From NCBI GenBank assembly GCA_963920575.1, contig OY986973.1:16044062-16108061 (forward strand): DNA of 64,000 nucleotides. The letters are read 5' to 3'. Origin of the DNA: Narthecium ossifragum. Lineage: Eukaryota; Streptophyta; Magnoliopsida; Dioscoreales; Nartheciaceae. A program made the position numbers and the translations under genes. This document shows, piece by piece, positions 11,991 through 23,355 of this stretch. The first letter of the stretch is position 1. Each line of letters begins with the position of its first letter. The notes below the pieces were generated by a model. The model was not told where the DNA came from, ran no database searches, and worked only from the letters and a program-made list of their open reading frames with translations.

Positions 11991-12901
11991 GAAACAACAT
12001 ACTCACGAATTGAGTATGAAAAATATACTCCACTTCACCAATCATAGCCATACCACAAATCCAAACACCCCCACACTTGAAACTTGTTCACCCATACATA
12101 TCATAATGATGATCAATGCTCCACTAGTTTTATGGCTTGGGTAACGGAAATATTTTTTTTTTCAGGTTTAAAGCTTGTAATGTGGGTTAACAATGAAGTC
12201 AATAAAGCTCAAAGGTGTTTAGCAAAAGAGAAAATTAATTGCAAGGTAGGCTATTTGGCTTATGTAGCTTAAAACAAAAATGGGGTCAATCATGTTTATG
12301 TATACATGTGTCAATGTGACCTCAAATAGAATCAAAGCAAGTTCTAGAGAAACAAATTCATAGAAGAATATCTCTCATGAAAGAAATTAGTGAGACTGAT
12401 ATGAATGTGTCAGTCTAAAGGCTCAAAATCTCACCAGCTTTTGTCTACTAATTTAGTCACTACAATTGCAAGGAAAATAACTCAACTAATTAATTCCAAG
12501 TCGCAAAATTACTCATTCAATCATGTTATGAATATGTTAAGCTTAACTAATTCTTGCTCATGGCAAATGCAACCTAGATCTCCTCCCCCACACTTGAAAC
12601 TGACATTGTCCCCAATGTAAGGTGGAATGCAAAGAAAAGGTAAAAAAAAACTAAAATGGAAATGCGAAAATAAAAAGACAAAGGAACGAACTCCCCTTGG
12701 GTTGCCTTCCAAGCAGCGCTTTTGTTTATGAGTTGCACAGGAATGGTTCACTGCATGCCTGGGTGAATTCTTCATGTAGGACAAGGGATGCTCAATCACC
12801 TAAAAACAAAAGCAAATCAAAGCAAGAAAACAAACAGGCAAGCACACAACCTAAAAATAATTCAAGCACTCTCAAGCACACAAGAAAGTAAATAAAACAA
12901 A

Positions 12902-13330
12902 CTAAACTACTATATACAATAGAAAAAGTTTTAATCGTGCCCTTGGTGGCCGTTCTCTAGCACGATGGTATGCAAAATCAATGGTTGCCATAATATGGAT
13001 ATTTAACCTCAATAGTGCCACCAAGGTTAATTTAGCATATGAATCTAAGTGGCATATTTCAAAAATGAAAATTAGCTTTTCCATTCTAACACTAGTAAAC
13101 AAGATAGCTAGATCTCGTAAACAGAAATACTTATCATCATGGTGATCAAGAAGAAATGGGTCAACATTATGCACAACTATAATCGAATCATCCATTGATC
13201 TATTAATAATGTCGTCGTTCGCATTGTCAAGGATGTCAAGATCACATGATCGAAAATAAATCCGTCGAGATATGAAAATGTCTACTAAGGTCATCTCCTT
13301 TTTAACCACTAATGAAGATGAGATAGTCAC
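12902..13330 (-). CDS. Hypothetical ORF of non-autonomous element
   Basis: This is an open frame of 142 codons downstream of, and in a different frame from, the 208-codon ORF. The translation is unremarkable apart from an Asp-rich central stretch. I recognise no domain. It may be a frameshifted continuation of the upstream ORF or may be chance. I include it because it is the longest minus-strand ORF in this part of the element. Confidence 0.25.
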   Translation of the reverse strand: MTISSSLVVKKEMTLVDIFISRRIYFRSCDLDILDNANDDIINRSMDDSIIVVHNVDPFLLDHHDDKYFCLRDLAILFTSVRMEKLIFIFEICHLDSYAKLTLVALLRLNIHIMATIDFAYHRARERPPRARLKLFLLYIVV

Positions 13331-13384
13331 AGGAAATATACCTCGCGACGTAATAGCAATGCTTTCAACTTCAGCTAGAGGAGG

Positions 13385-14011
13385 TTATTCGAATAAGTGC
13401 TCCTTGTGTTCTCGGCGGTCGATTGGCCTAGACTGGACAGCTTCTTCATCTGCATTTTGTAGAAATTCCCTCGAAGCATCTCCAACCGCAGCAGTCAGTG
13501 AAATATCATCATTAATTTCATGAACCGACAAAGAATCACAAGTATTATGACATATATCATTATCATCAGAAACAAAAGCATCACAAGTATTATTAGTACA
13601 AACATGAGGTATAGAATCATACCTATCAACTTCTTTATCAAAAGAGTGACTCACATTAACTTGGTCAATTATTAGTGGCTCTTGTTGCATTTGTGACTGA
13701 GCATTGAAGGGGTTCTCAGTTTTGTCACGTTCCCTAGAAAATCTTTCCTCAGCCCAAGAATTACGCATTTCTCTTAAGAAATTATTATTTTCTTCAATTG
13801 CCTTCAGAATCTCTTCCAAAGATGGCTCTTGCGGTGCTTGAAACTGCCAACTAGGGTAGGTATGATCTCTAAAATCCGAATTATAAGAATATGAATATAA
13901 ATCATAGGCCGGGGTTGAGAAACCATATGTGTCATTATTGTAAACGGGTCCATAACCAAAAGGCAAATCATCATTCCATATGTCACCCGGTGGCATATTA
14001 TAATTGGCCAT
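13385..14011 (-). CDS. 208-aa protein of non-autonomous Athila-like element
   Basis: This minus-strand ORF starts about 700 bases after the primer site, where gag would begin. The N-terminus is rich in Tyr, Asp, Pro and Asn and contains YSYNSDFRDH. A charged helical segment follows at about residues 65-90 (SLEEILKAIEENNNFLREMR), suggesting a short coiled coil. The C-terminal half is acidic with several Cys-Asp and Asn repeats. No zinc knuckle, protease or polymerase motif is visible. It may be a degenerate structural protein that is packaged using partner Athila proteins. That role is inference, and the function is unknown. Confidence 0.5.
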   Translation of the reverse strand: MANYNMPPGDIWNDDLPFGYGPVYNNDTYGFSTPAYDLYSYSYNSDFRDHTYPSWQFQAPQEPSLEEILKAIEENNNFLREMRNSWAEERFSRERDKTENPFNAQSQMQQEPLIIDQVNVSHSFDKEVDRYDSIPHVCTNNTCDAFVSDDNDICHNTCDSLSVHEINDDISLTAAVGDASREFLQNADEEAVQSRPIDRREHKEHLFE

Positions 14012-14689
14012 GCATTCAAACCATAAAAACTATATAAATTATTTTTTTTTTAAAAAAAAATTTACCTTCAGGTGGTTTGATGATGGCAAAAGGCTAGGAG
14101 GGTGGTCGACGGCGGTTGCGGTCTTGGAGGTGGTTGCAGGCGTCGGGAGAGGTGAGTCGAGGAAGGTCGGGATGGTCCGGCGATGCTGCTGGAGTTGGTT
14201 AAGGGCAGCGGGAGGTCGTGGATTAGGAGATTTGGTAACCTCGTCGGAGGTGGGTTTCGGGTAACAATGGCCAACGGCGAAGAAAGGTAGGGCGCGGTCA
14301 ATGGAGGGCGGCGGCCGGATCGAAGGTGTAGGCGACCGGATTTTGAAGGGGGTGTGGCCGGCGACAAGAGAAGAAGGTGAGGGTAGGGAAGGAGATGAAG
14401 ATCGGAGCTCGGGTATGGGTAGATGGATCGGGTGGCCGAGATCGGGAAGGGGAACGGCAGGGAAGAGTAGTGAGGGCTTGAGCGCAACTTGGGGATGAGG
14501 ACGCGAGGAGGGGGACGATGAATAGTGCTTGTACCACTTCTTTTTTTTTTTTGATTAAACCCAAACTAACGGAGGAAAATAAAAAAGGCGAAGAAAAATC
14601 TTAAAAAAAAATTCGGAGAAACAACCTAAAAATCAAGGGAAAACCTAAAATAAGGATCACAAAAAGCACAAAAATCAACTAGAATCACT

Positions 14690-14706
14690 CCCCGGCAACG
14701 GCGCCA
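14690..14706 (-). other. Primer-binding site, tRNA-Asp type
   Basis: The minus strand reads TTTTGGCGC..TTGCCGGGG directly inside the LTR. This is complementary to the 3' end of plant tRNA-Asp, as is usual for Athila elements. The match may be one base short of perfect. It fixes the minus orientation and identifies 14712-16256 as the 5' LTR. Confidence 0.8.
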
Positions 14707-14711
14707 AAATT

Positions 14712-16256
14712 TGATGTGCTGTCGCAGGCACTCAAAAATAAATCCAATACTTTTCAAAACAAATGTAGTAGTGCGAGCAAGGGTCGATCCCACGAGGAGT
14801 GCATAGCCTAGTTTTGTACTTCGTGAACAAAAATGGGGCTTTTAAACGTGAGGAAAACAGTAAAGAAATAATCTAAAGCGAAGAATTGAATTAAATCAAG
14901 AGAACAAACCTTGGTCTGAGTCAACATCTACCATCGGAATCCAACAACTGATCATCAATGCAAGTATCAATCAATTCATACCATGAATATTCACCGTTCA
15001 AATTAAATTCGAATCTCTTCTCAATCATAGTTAATTAGAAACAAGCGATCTAATCAACCCTAACTACTAAACAACCTAAGACACGCGCTGTAGATTTAAT
15101 CTAGTAGCAGCCTTAAGAATAGGGAGATTGATGAAGCTAAACAACACAAGCACAAGCGGTTGCATTTAATCTAGTCAAATATTCTTCCTAAGACCTAACA
15201 ATCTCTGAAACGCAGTAGATTATTAAACCCTAGTTGCTTCGCAGATTAGAGGGATCAAACAATTCCGGATTTGATATCAAACCTAGCAGTAGATCACCAT
15301 GAATAATAAACTAGTAGCGCTCCTAACAATTAGACAAGACAATCATGAATATTTAATAACAGAAGAACATTCAATACTCAAGTATAAACTGAACAATAAA
15401 AATAAATTAGATCTCACAGTTTCATTGATTCCGAGGTTTCAGTTTTCTCGACCAAGGATCAAGATTTAGCCACGCATGGCCATCGAGAACAATCCTCAAA
15501 AGATTCCAATAAATAAGAGAAAACCTAGGAAAAATATAAAAGAGAAAAAAAGAGCCGCCCAAAAGTGTCTAAGGATCCCCCCTCAAACCCTAGAAAGAGT
15601 CTTATTTATAGCCTTAAGTGTATCCCTCCTCGGATTAGATCAAAATCGTTGATTTTATTCACTGGGAAAGTCCGATCGATCGGACTTTGGGTGTCGGATC
15701 GATCGGTTGCATAAAAATCCTCCATCTCTAGCTATTCCCGAGTCCGATCGATCGGACTTTAGGTGTCCGATCGATCGGACTTTAGGTGTCCGATCGATCG
15801 GACTTAGTAAAATGGATGGAGGGATCGATCGGACTTAGTTCAGTCAAAAAATATATGTTCCGTCACGTTTCTGCATAGTCGGATCGATCGGACTCTGGGT
15901 GTCGGATCGATCGAACTTTCCAGCATATATACTGTTCTGCCATCCAGACTGCGCCATCGGTACTAAAATTGGCGTAACTTTCTTTAGGAAACTCGGAATC
16001 ACAAACCGTAAAATTCTCCAGAAACTAGACTTCAAGAGCTTTCCAACCATATATGGCACATTATCAGGTTCCTCATGAGCAGGTACAGATTAATCTTTAA
16101 ATTTGATCCATGCACTCTTTTCAGCTTCTTTTCGACTTAAGGACTTCAATTGCATCCTAAATCAAAATATAAAAATAATGAGTGTATTTAGGAACTAAAT
16201 AAGCACAGGAGACTAAGTATTAAGGGATAAAAATATAACATTATGCATCATCATCA
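14712..16256 (-). mobile_element. 5' LTR of the non-autonomous element
   Basis: It is 1545 bp and on the minus strand begins TGATGATGATGC and ends CACATCA. It contains eight GATCGATC copies at 15674-15913 and a TATA box near 15603-15612. Relative to the other LTR it has gained one 23-bp repeat unit in the middle of the array and lost one near the end. Confidence 0.88.
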
Positions 16257-17358
16257 CCTCCTCTGAGACAGTCGGCTCGCCCTCAGGGACTAGGTCCTGG
16301 CTCGCCAGAAAAGCTGAAATGAGGCATGGGTGTGGGACGGCTTTCTTGTCATAGCTCGGTTTCTTGTCCCTGATCGCCCCACAATAAAACTGCGCCATGT
16401 CCTGTAAAATCTGCTGAGGTATGTTTACCGCCCAATCCTTGGCCAACAACCACGATATGCACAGCCAATTACCAGTTCGATACTGGTCATGGCCATTCTG
16501 GAAGACATTGTGACGCAAAATGTCATCGAACAGCCAAAATGGAGGCGACAGCTCTGCCGGTGTAAATTTGCCCCGGCGTATGCGATCCGGGTTGATGACG
16601 AGATGAGCCTCGTAGTCATGAGGGAACAACTCCTCGGGCTGCAGCTTATGAAGACCGGGGCAACGCGATGGAATTGCCAAAACCTCGCAGATGGCCTTGG
16701 CCGTCAAGGTAACATTGACCCCATCAATAATGGAAGTGAAGCCAGGGCATGGGAAGTATCCATCGACCGCGCCGTCCCGGTCATCCCCGTAGGCGATGGC
16801 TATCATGTTCTGGTAGAACATGCAGACAAGCCTAGGGTACACCGTGGACTCCGGTGTACAAAGAGGCAGAATACCACGGTTCTCCATCATCTCAATGGAC
16901 TCCTGGGCATGCTCGACAGTACGAAAGAACTCCACATCGAATGTAAATTTGAGGTTTACCTCCCGCTGCCAATCTGGACGGAGACCTCGGACGACTGTGG
17001 ACGCAGTGGACAGCCGGGATTGCTTCTTGATCTTCTTGGATTGGCGAGGGTTGGAAGAAGATGCCTTCTTCCTCTTGGATGTTGCCGGAGTCGTGGGTGA
17101 TGCAGCCAGAGCCTGCGTGGAGGATGTGGACGGCACTCTCGGAGACCTTACTGGCCGGGTCGACGAGGCTGGAGGGACAGAAGCTTGTGGTGAGGATGGT
17201 GAAGCCGGAGGGGTTGAAGCTTGCCGTGGAGGTGCCGGAAGCGCCGGGGGTCTAGCTGAAGGTGCGGAGGGAGGTCGTGCCGGCGGTGTGGAAGACGAAG
17301 CGGCGGCCTTGCCCTTCTCGGCGGCCTTCTTGGTGGCGGTGGTTGGCTTGCGGCCCAT
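16257..17358 (-). pseudogene. Athila env-like ORF, interrupted
   Basis: A minus-strand ORF starts at 17358 and runs open until the nested element at 16256. The first 115 residues are basic and Pro/Ser/Ala-rich with KRKK- and KKIKK-type clusters, a possible nuclear signal. Residues 125-365 form a folded-looking region with FTFDVEFFRTVEHAQ, a YFPCPGFTSIIDGV stretch and RRGKFTPAELSPPFW. Position after pol, size and layout match the extra ORF of Athila elements, sometimes called env-like. No signal peptide or membrane span is visible in the part present. The last in-frame residues before the stop come from the inserted LTR. Whether it ever acted as an envelope is unknown. Confidence 0.6.
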
Positions 17359-17663
17359 CGGAGGTGAGTAGAGAGGATGAGGTAGGCTTGGGGTGAAGCG
17401 AAACGACGAAGGTGGCCGGCGACGAGGAGCTTGGTGGAAGATGAGGCGCAGCTGGTGGGAGGAGGTGAGGAAATGTGGATGTCACCAGGGTCGATTGAGG
17501 GAAGAGGAGTGAAGGGGAGGGGTCGTGGAGGCACTGGGAGGTGGGAGGCGACGGCTCGATGGTCGGAGGCGGAGACGAAGAGCGGCGTGGCGGGTTGCGT
17601 GAGGGAAGAAAGGGGGAAAGGAGATCGATCTTAGGGCTTGTGAGCCCTAAGTCGGTCTCCTGG

Positions 17664-17673
17664 GTATATAAAT
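17664..17673 (-). promoter_or_regulatory. Possible internal TATA box
   Basis: The minus strand reads TTTATATACCC, about 300 bases before the env-like start codon. Immediately upstream, in the transcription direction, lies the GATCGATC array. This repeats the array-then-TATA order of the LTR promoters. The motif is nearly symmetrical, so direction is not certain. Confidence 0.4.
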
Positions 17674-17813
17674 TTTTTTTACAAAACCCCGCAAAGGATC
17701 GATCTCTTGAAAGAGAAAGATCGATCTTTTGCCACGTGGCAGCATCGTAACGGATCTGACTTAAGTCGTACTGACATGTCCAAGTGAGTAAGATCGATCT
17801 TCAAGTGATAAAT

Positions 17814-18101
17814 GATCGATCACCTCAAAACCATCCCTCTGTCACGAATAAATTCGCAAGAGAGATCGATCTTTAGGTATGGAAGGATCGATCTCCTCAA
17901 AACCATCCCCCTGTCATGAATAAATTCGCAAGAGAGATCGATCTGTAGGTATGGAAGGATCGATCTCCTCAAAACCATCCCTCTGTCACGAATAATTTCG
18001 CAAAAGGGATCGATCATGAGGTATGGAAGGATCGATCACCTCAAAACCGTCCCTCTGTCACGAATAAATTCGCAAGAGGGATCGATCCTGAGGTATGGAA
18101 G
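17814..18101. repeat. Four-unit 72-bp tandem repeat
   Basis: GATCGATC followed by (A/T)CCTCAAAACC starts at 17814, 17886, 17958, 18030 and again at 18102, an exact 72-bp period. Each unit also contains TCTGTCACGAATAA, TTCGCAAGAG, a second GATCGATC and TAGGTATGGAAG. Divergence between units is low. Confidence 0.9.
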
Positions 18102-18528
18102 GATCGATCACTCGTCCCCAGGTTTCAGCGTACATTCAAATGGACATAAAAGATCGATCTTCTCCGCTTGGAAGATCGATCTTTTATGTACCAAACTGCA
18201 AAACTGGGCTGAAAACTTGGGAATTCGCCCCACACAACTCAAGCATGGATACTAAGCCCCTTAGGCGTTAAAATACCACAGAAGAAACACTCCGATCCAA
18301 ACAATTCAACGATCATCATACCCATTCAACATACCATCTCGACATCACAATTATTCAAACAAAGGTCAATTCAAAAACATACCAAAATCAAACATGCAAA
18401 TAATTGAAAAAACAGTCAATCATGCAAGGAAGAAATGACAAACACACAATCATCAAAAATACGAAGAAATGATGGATTGCCTCCCACCAAGCGCTAAATT
18501 TACCGTCTATAGCGAGATGCAAAAAAGC

Positions 18529-18846
18529 TCAAGGATTGTATGGCTCCGCCAACATCACGGTTGGCTCAAGAGTGATGTCAAGAGGGAAACTATGAATATA
18601 AGGTTTCAAACGTTGGCCATTGACAGTGAATGTAGCCCCCGAGAAAGGATTTTGCACCTCAACAGCTCCATGGGTGAAAACCTTAGTGACATCAAATGGA
18701 CTATCCCACCTAGTTTTAAGTTTGCCCGGGAAAAGCCGAAGACGTGAATTGTAGAGCCAAACCTTATCGCCAACATCAAAGGTTTTCCGAACTATGAGTG
18801 TATCATGAAAAACTTTAGTTCGGGCCTTGTAGATTTTGGTATTCAC
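18529..18846 (-). pseudogene. Athila pol C-terminal tail
   Basis: This is the in-frame end of the integrase region after two stops. It contains GDKVWLYNSRLRLFPGKL, TRWDSPFDVTKVF and VNGQRLKPY, the GPY/F-like tail that follows the integrase core in Athila polyproteins. It is separated from the main pol ORF by TAG at 19045-19047 and a further stop near 18890. Confidence 0.8.
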
Positions 18847-19044
18847 GTAAGCCTCATTTCGAATTTCTTCAAGCTCATGAAGTTGGAGTTACCTATTGCT
18901 TAAAATATCATTAGAGTCCCAATTGAGAGCTTGAATTGCCCAAAACGCTTTATGTTGAATCTCTACCGGAAGATGGCAAGGTTTTCCAAAGACCAATCGG
19001 AATGGCGACATCCCGATTGGCGTCTTGTAGGCCGTTCGATAGGC

Positions 19045-22000
19045 CTACAAGGCATCATTGAGCTTAAATGTCCAATCCCTCCAGTCAATTCTCACAACTT
19101 TTTCTAAGATCCACTTGATCTCGCGATTGGACACCTCAACTTGGCCACTAGTTTGAGGGTGGTAAGGCGTGGCTACCTTATGTGTAATTCTATATTTTTC
19201 ACATAGAGATTTAAAATGCCGGTTGGTGAAGTGAGGGCCACCATCGCTTATGATGGTCCTCGGGAAACCAAAACGAGTGAAAATATTGGCATGCAAGAAT
19301 TTCAACACGACTTTATGATCATTAGTTTTTGTGGCGATTGCCTCCACCCATTTGAAAACATAATCCACCCCTACCAAAATGTATAAGTAGCCATTTGATT
19401 GAGGGAATGGCCCCATAAAATCGATACCCCACACATCGAAAACTTCACAAACAAGAATGGGAGTTTGGGGAATCTCATGGCGTCTAGAAATTGTGCCAAC
19501 TTGTTGACACCGGAGGCAAGCTTTGGCAAAATTATGAGAATCACGGAATATGATAGGCCAATAAAAACCGCATTCAAAGATCTTTGCGGCGGTCTTCCTA
19601 CCGGAGAAATGTCCACCACAAGGATGAGAATGACAATGAGTGAGGATGGACGTAACTTCCGATTCGGGAACACACCTTCTCAATAATTGGTCCGGGCATC
19701 GTTTGAGCAAATATGGATCATGCCAAAAATAGTTCTTGATATTTGAGAAGAATTTGTTTCGATCATTTTTGAACCAAAAGAGTGGAATTTGCCCGGTGGT
19801 GAGATAATTGACAATATGAGCAAACCACGGCTTAGGAAATTGATCAATGGCCAAAAGATGCTCATCCGGGAACAACAAATTGATCGGAATGGAGTCTAAG
19901 ATGTGCTCGGACGATAGCCTAGAAAGATGATCCGCTACAACATTAGAGGAGCCTTTTTTATCCTTAAATTCAAGATTGAACTCTTGGAGAAGCAAGATCC
20001 ATCGAAGTAAGCATGGCTTGGCATCCTTCTTGGAGAACAAGTACCGCAAAGCGGCATGATCGGTAAAGATAATGATTTTGGAACCAAGGAGGTAGGATCG
20101 AAATTTCTCCAAAGAAAAGACTACCGCTAGCAATTCTTTCTCGGTAGTCGTGTAATTAACTTGAGCATCATTCAAGGTTTTGCTAGCGTAGCATATGACG
20201 TGAGGGAGTTTGTCAATCCTTTGACCCAAAACAGCTCCTACGGCATAATCCGAGGCATCACACATGATTTCGAACGGAAGTGAATAATCAGGTGCGTGCA
20301 CAATGGGTGCGGAAGACAAGGCCTCACGAAGAGTAGTATAGGCATGCATGCAAGAATCATCAAAGTTGAAAGGAACGTCTTTAGCAAGTAAGGCACAAAG
20401 GGGACGAGAGATTTTGCTAAAATCCTTGATGAAGCGACGATAGAAACCCGCATGCCCAAGAAAAGATCGGATTTGTCGAACCGATGATGGAGGAGGAAGT
20501 TTAGAAATGAGCTCAAGTTTGGCCTTATCAACTTTGATCCCCCTACTTGAAACAACGTGGCCCAATACAATCCCCTCATTTACCATAAAATGGCTCTTCT
20601 CCCAACTCAAGATTAGGTTTGTTTCCTCACACCTAGCTAAGACTTTGGTAAGATTCTCAAGGCAAGAGGCAAAAGATTGGCCAAAGACTGAAAAATCATC
20701 CATGAAGATCTCTAAAAAGTGTTCGATCATGTCTCCAAAGATGGCTAACATGCAACGTTGAAACATTGCCGGTGCATTACAAAGACCAAAGGGCATACGA
20801 CGGTAGGCGAAAGTACCAAAAGGACAAGTAAATGTCGTTTTCTCTTGGTCCTTAGGATCAATTGCCACTTGGTTATATCCGGAGTAGCCATCAAGGAAAT
20901 AATAGAAACTTTGCCCGGCAAGCCTCTCCAAAATTTGGTCAATGAAAGGAAGTGAAAAATGATCATTTCTAGTGAATGAATTCAACTTCCGGTAATCTAT
21001 ACATACTCGCCATCCCGTAGTTTGGCGAGTAGCAATGCTTTCCCCCCTCTCATTCTTAATCACGGTAATGCCCGATTTCTTGAGCACTACTTGGGTTGAG
21101 CTCACCCATTTGGAATCCGAAATAGGGAAAATGACTCCCGCCTCAAGGAGTTTAAAAACCTCTTTCAACACAACCTCTCTCATGTTTGGATTCAATCGAT
21201 ATTGAAACTCTATGACACTCTTAGACTCATCTTCTAAATGTATGCGGTGCATGCATATAGATGGGTCTATTCCCTTGAGGTCGGCAATGGACCACCCAAT
21301 GGCCCTCTTGTGCTTGGTGAGCACCTTAATGAGTTTTCCCTCTTGTGCAGGAGTCAAGGATGACGAGATGATTACCGGGAGGGAGCAATTCGGCCCAAGG
21401 TACTCATATTTCAAATTGGATGGCAAGGGTTTCAACTCTAAGGTTGGAGGCTTAATCAAAGATGGGGGTGCCGGTGTGGAGGATATAGGTGGCAATGGCT
21501 CAAAAGAAGTTTTTCGAAAGGCCATGGCACAAGCATGTTCAAATTCATCGAGTAAATCCGAAGTGGATAGACCCGCATCTTGCAACGCATTAAAAACCAT
21601 CGAAAAATCATTGAAAGTCAACACTTCATCACGTAAACCCGGAAAATCCTCTTCAACAATCGGCAACTCATCAAAATTCAAAACATCATCACCACTCGAT
21701 AAAGAGTCATCACAAGCATCAACAAATGATTCACACGCATCATCTATATCAAAATTTGCAACCATCACATCATTTACACATTCATCAACAATATCATCAT
21801 CCACTAAAGAATCAACCATAAAACATTCATTCCCATGCATAGATTGTTTAGTAGCATCAAAAATATTTAATTTCAACTCCATATTCCCGAACGTAACGGT
21901 CATGATGCCACTCCTACAATTGATGCATGCATTGGCCGTAGCCAAGAAAGGTCGTCTAAGTATGATGAAAATGGATTTCTTATGTCTAATACCCGGTTCC

Positions 22001-23355
22001 ATGTCAAGTACAACGAAGTCGACCGGGAAAACACATCTATCGACCTTGACTAGTATATCTTCAAGAACACCCCGTGGTGTCTTAATAGATCTATCGGCCA
22101 ATTGTAACGTTATCGAGGTCGGCTTGAGCTCTCCTAAGCCAAACTTACAAAACAAGGAGTATGACATAAGATTCACACTAGCTCCTAAATCAAGAAGAGC
22201 CCCCTCAATCAACTGATCTCCTATGATGCAAGAAATGGTAGGAGTGCCGGGGTCTCTCAATTTCGCAGGTAGATCGAGTTGAAAAATAGAGCTAACTTGC
22301 TCAGTTAGGAAGAGCTTTTTAGAGACATGAGATTTGGATTGCCTCTTATGAGTACACAAGTCTTTCAAAAATTTGGCGTAAGACGGCACTTGCTTGATGG
22401 CATCCAACAAGGGAAGGTTGATGTGGACCTTCTTGAAAAGTTCTAGCATCTCCTCATACTTGCCACTTTTCCAAGGTTGGGATGTGGCTTGAGGATCAAC
22501 TAGTGCTTGAGGGTATGGAGCCCTCGGAATATATGCTTTGGTTGGTAATGGATCGAGTGAAATAGGCTCATTTTCCTTGAAAGATGGCAATGGACTTGAG
22601 GAATCATGAGGGGTATGATGAGGCGATGCTTGTGAGTCTTTTATTGAAGTAGACAAATGAGGTTCATGCTCTTGCTCTACTGTGGTGTCTTTGGGCATCT
22701 CAATATTAGAAAAAATCTTTCCACTTCGGAGGGTAGTGACCGCTTGCACCTCCTCGTGAGTGGAATCAACGAAATGTTGGTCTTTAGGGTTTGCTATGGG
22801 TTGACTAGGAAGTCTACCCTCCTCCCTTCTTGCCATAGTGTTGGCCAATTGGCCTATTTGCACTTCCAACTTTGCAATGGATTGGGAGTGAGAATGCAAA
22901 AGTTGGGTACTTGACTCAAAAGAATCCAAGGCTTTGAGAAGCATTTCCTCAATATAAGGGTCACGTTTCGGAGCTTGAGGAGCTTGATGGGCTTGATAGG
23001 GAGCTTGGTATGGGGAAGACCCAGGTGGCCTTTGATTCCAACTTGGAGGATGAGATGATTGAGGATAACTTGGCACTTGAGGTGGATATGCATGAGGAGC
23101 TTGAGGTGGGCGGTATGTGATTTGATTTTGTGGAGGTTGGTTAGAAGGATATGGCACTTGATACCTAGGAGGATAGCTTGGAGCTTGGAGGCCTAGGATT
23201 GTATGCATTTGGAGGTTGTTGGCCGGGATTTCTCCATGAGAAATTTGGATGATCCCTAAGACCGGGATTGTATGTATTTGAGTAAGGGTCGTAGATAGGC
23301 TTCGATTGATTGAAGACCGCATTGATATGCTCTTGCACGAGCTCCGGATAATCAC
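19045..23355 (-). pseudogene. Athila-like pol polyprotein (PR-RT-RH-IN)
   Basis: A 1436-codon open frame encodes the C-terminal part of gag and most of pol. In order: a Pro/Gln/Tyr-rich gag tail, TTLRSGK, an aspartic protease with [12 protein letters not shown] (about 22160-22200), reverse transcriptase with [18 protein letters not shown] and FMDDFSVFG (about 20690-20800), RNase H with [14 protein letters not shown] (about 20250), then integrase. The integrase has a zinc-finger region with CLRCQQ and a complete acidic triad: D in [10 protein letters not shown] in ISDGGPHF, and E in [11 protein letters not shown]. The frame stops at 19045-19047 (TAG) where the family has Trp, leaving the integrase tail separate. 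Upstream gag stops also block expression, so this is a decayed copy with nearly intact enzyme domains. Confidence 0.9.

Larger units (their letters stand above)
9682..16256 (-). mobile_element. Non-autonomous Athila-like LTR element
   Basis: Two nearly identical LTRs (9682-11212 and 14712-16256) flank a 3.5-kb interior with no protease, RT or integrase. A tRNA-Asp-type primer site at about 14690-14706 adjoins the higher-coordinate LTR, so the element reads on the minus strand. A purine tract (GTGTGGGGGAATT on minus) adjoins the other LTR at 11213. The interior has a 208-codon ORF, a second ORF and a long T/C tract. It interrupts the env-like ORF of the larger element at 16257. The outer end of the 3' LTR (9682) lacks about 14 bases, and no matching target duplication is visible. 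Confidence 0.85.
17620..18185 (-). promoter_or_regulatory. GATCGATC array between pol and env-like ORF
   Basis: I counted fifteen GATCGATC copies in 565 bp of non-coding interior. Pairs separated by GATCGATC(N)14GATCGATC geometry recur. The same motif and spacing occur in LTR U3 regions of this window. Here the array lies inside the element, not in an LTR. Confidence 0.6.

Noticed and set aside
16257..17358. A cellular gene instead of an element ORF
   Set aside because: Position between Athila pol and the 3' LTR, and the same strand, match the extra ORF of Athila elements; no introns or gene-like flanks are visible.
17620..18185. CRISPR-like regular spacing of short repeats
   Set aside because: Units are 8-bp palindromes within a 72-bp tandem repeat whose spacers are themselves repeated. 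There are no unique spacers, and the context is a plant retroelement.
21212..22216. 334-codon plus-strand ORF
   Set aside because: It is antisense to the Athila protease and gag tail, Ser/Lys-rich, and explained by the codon bias of the minus-strand pol.
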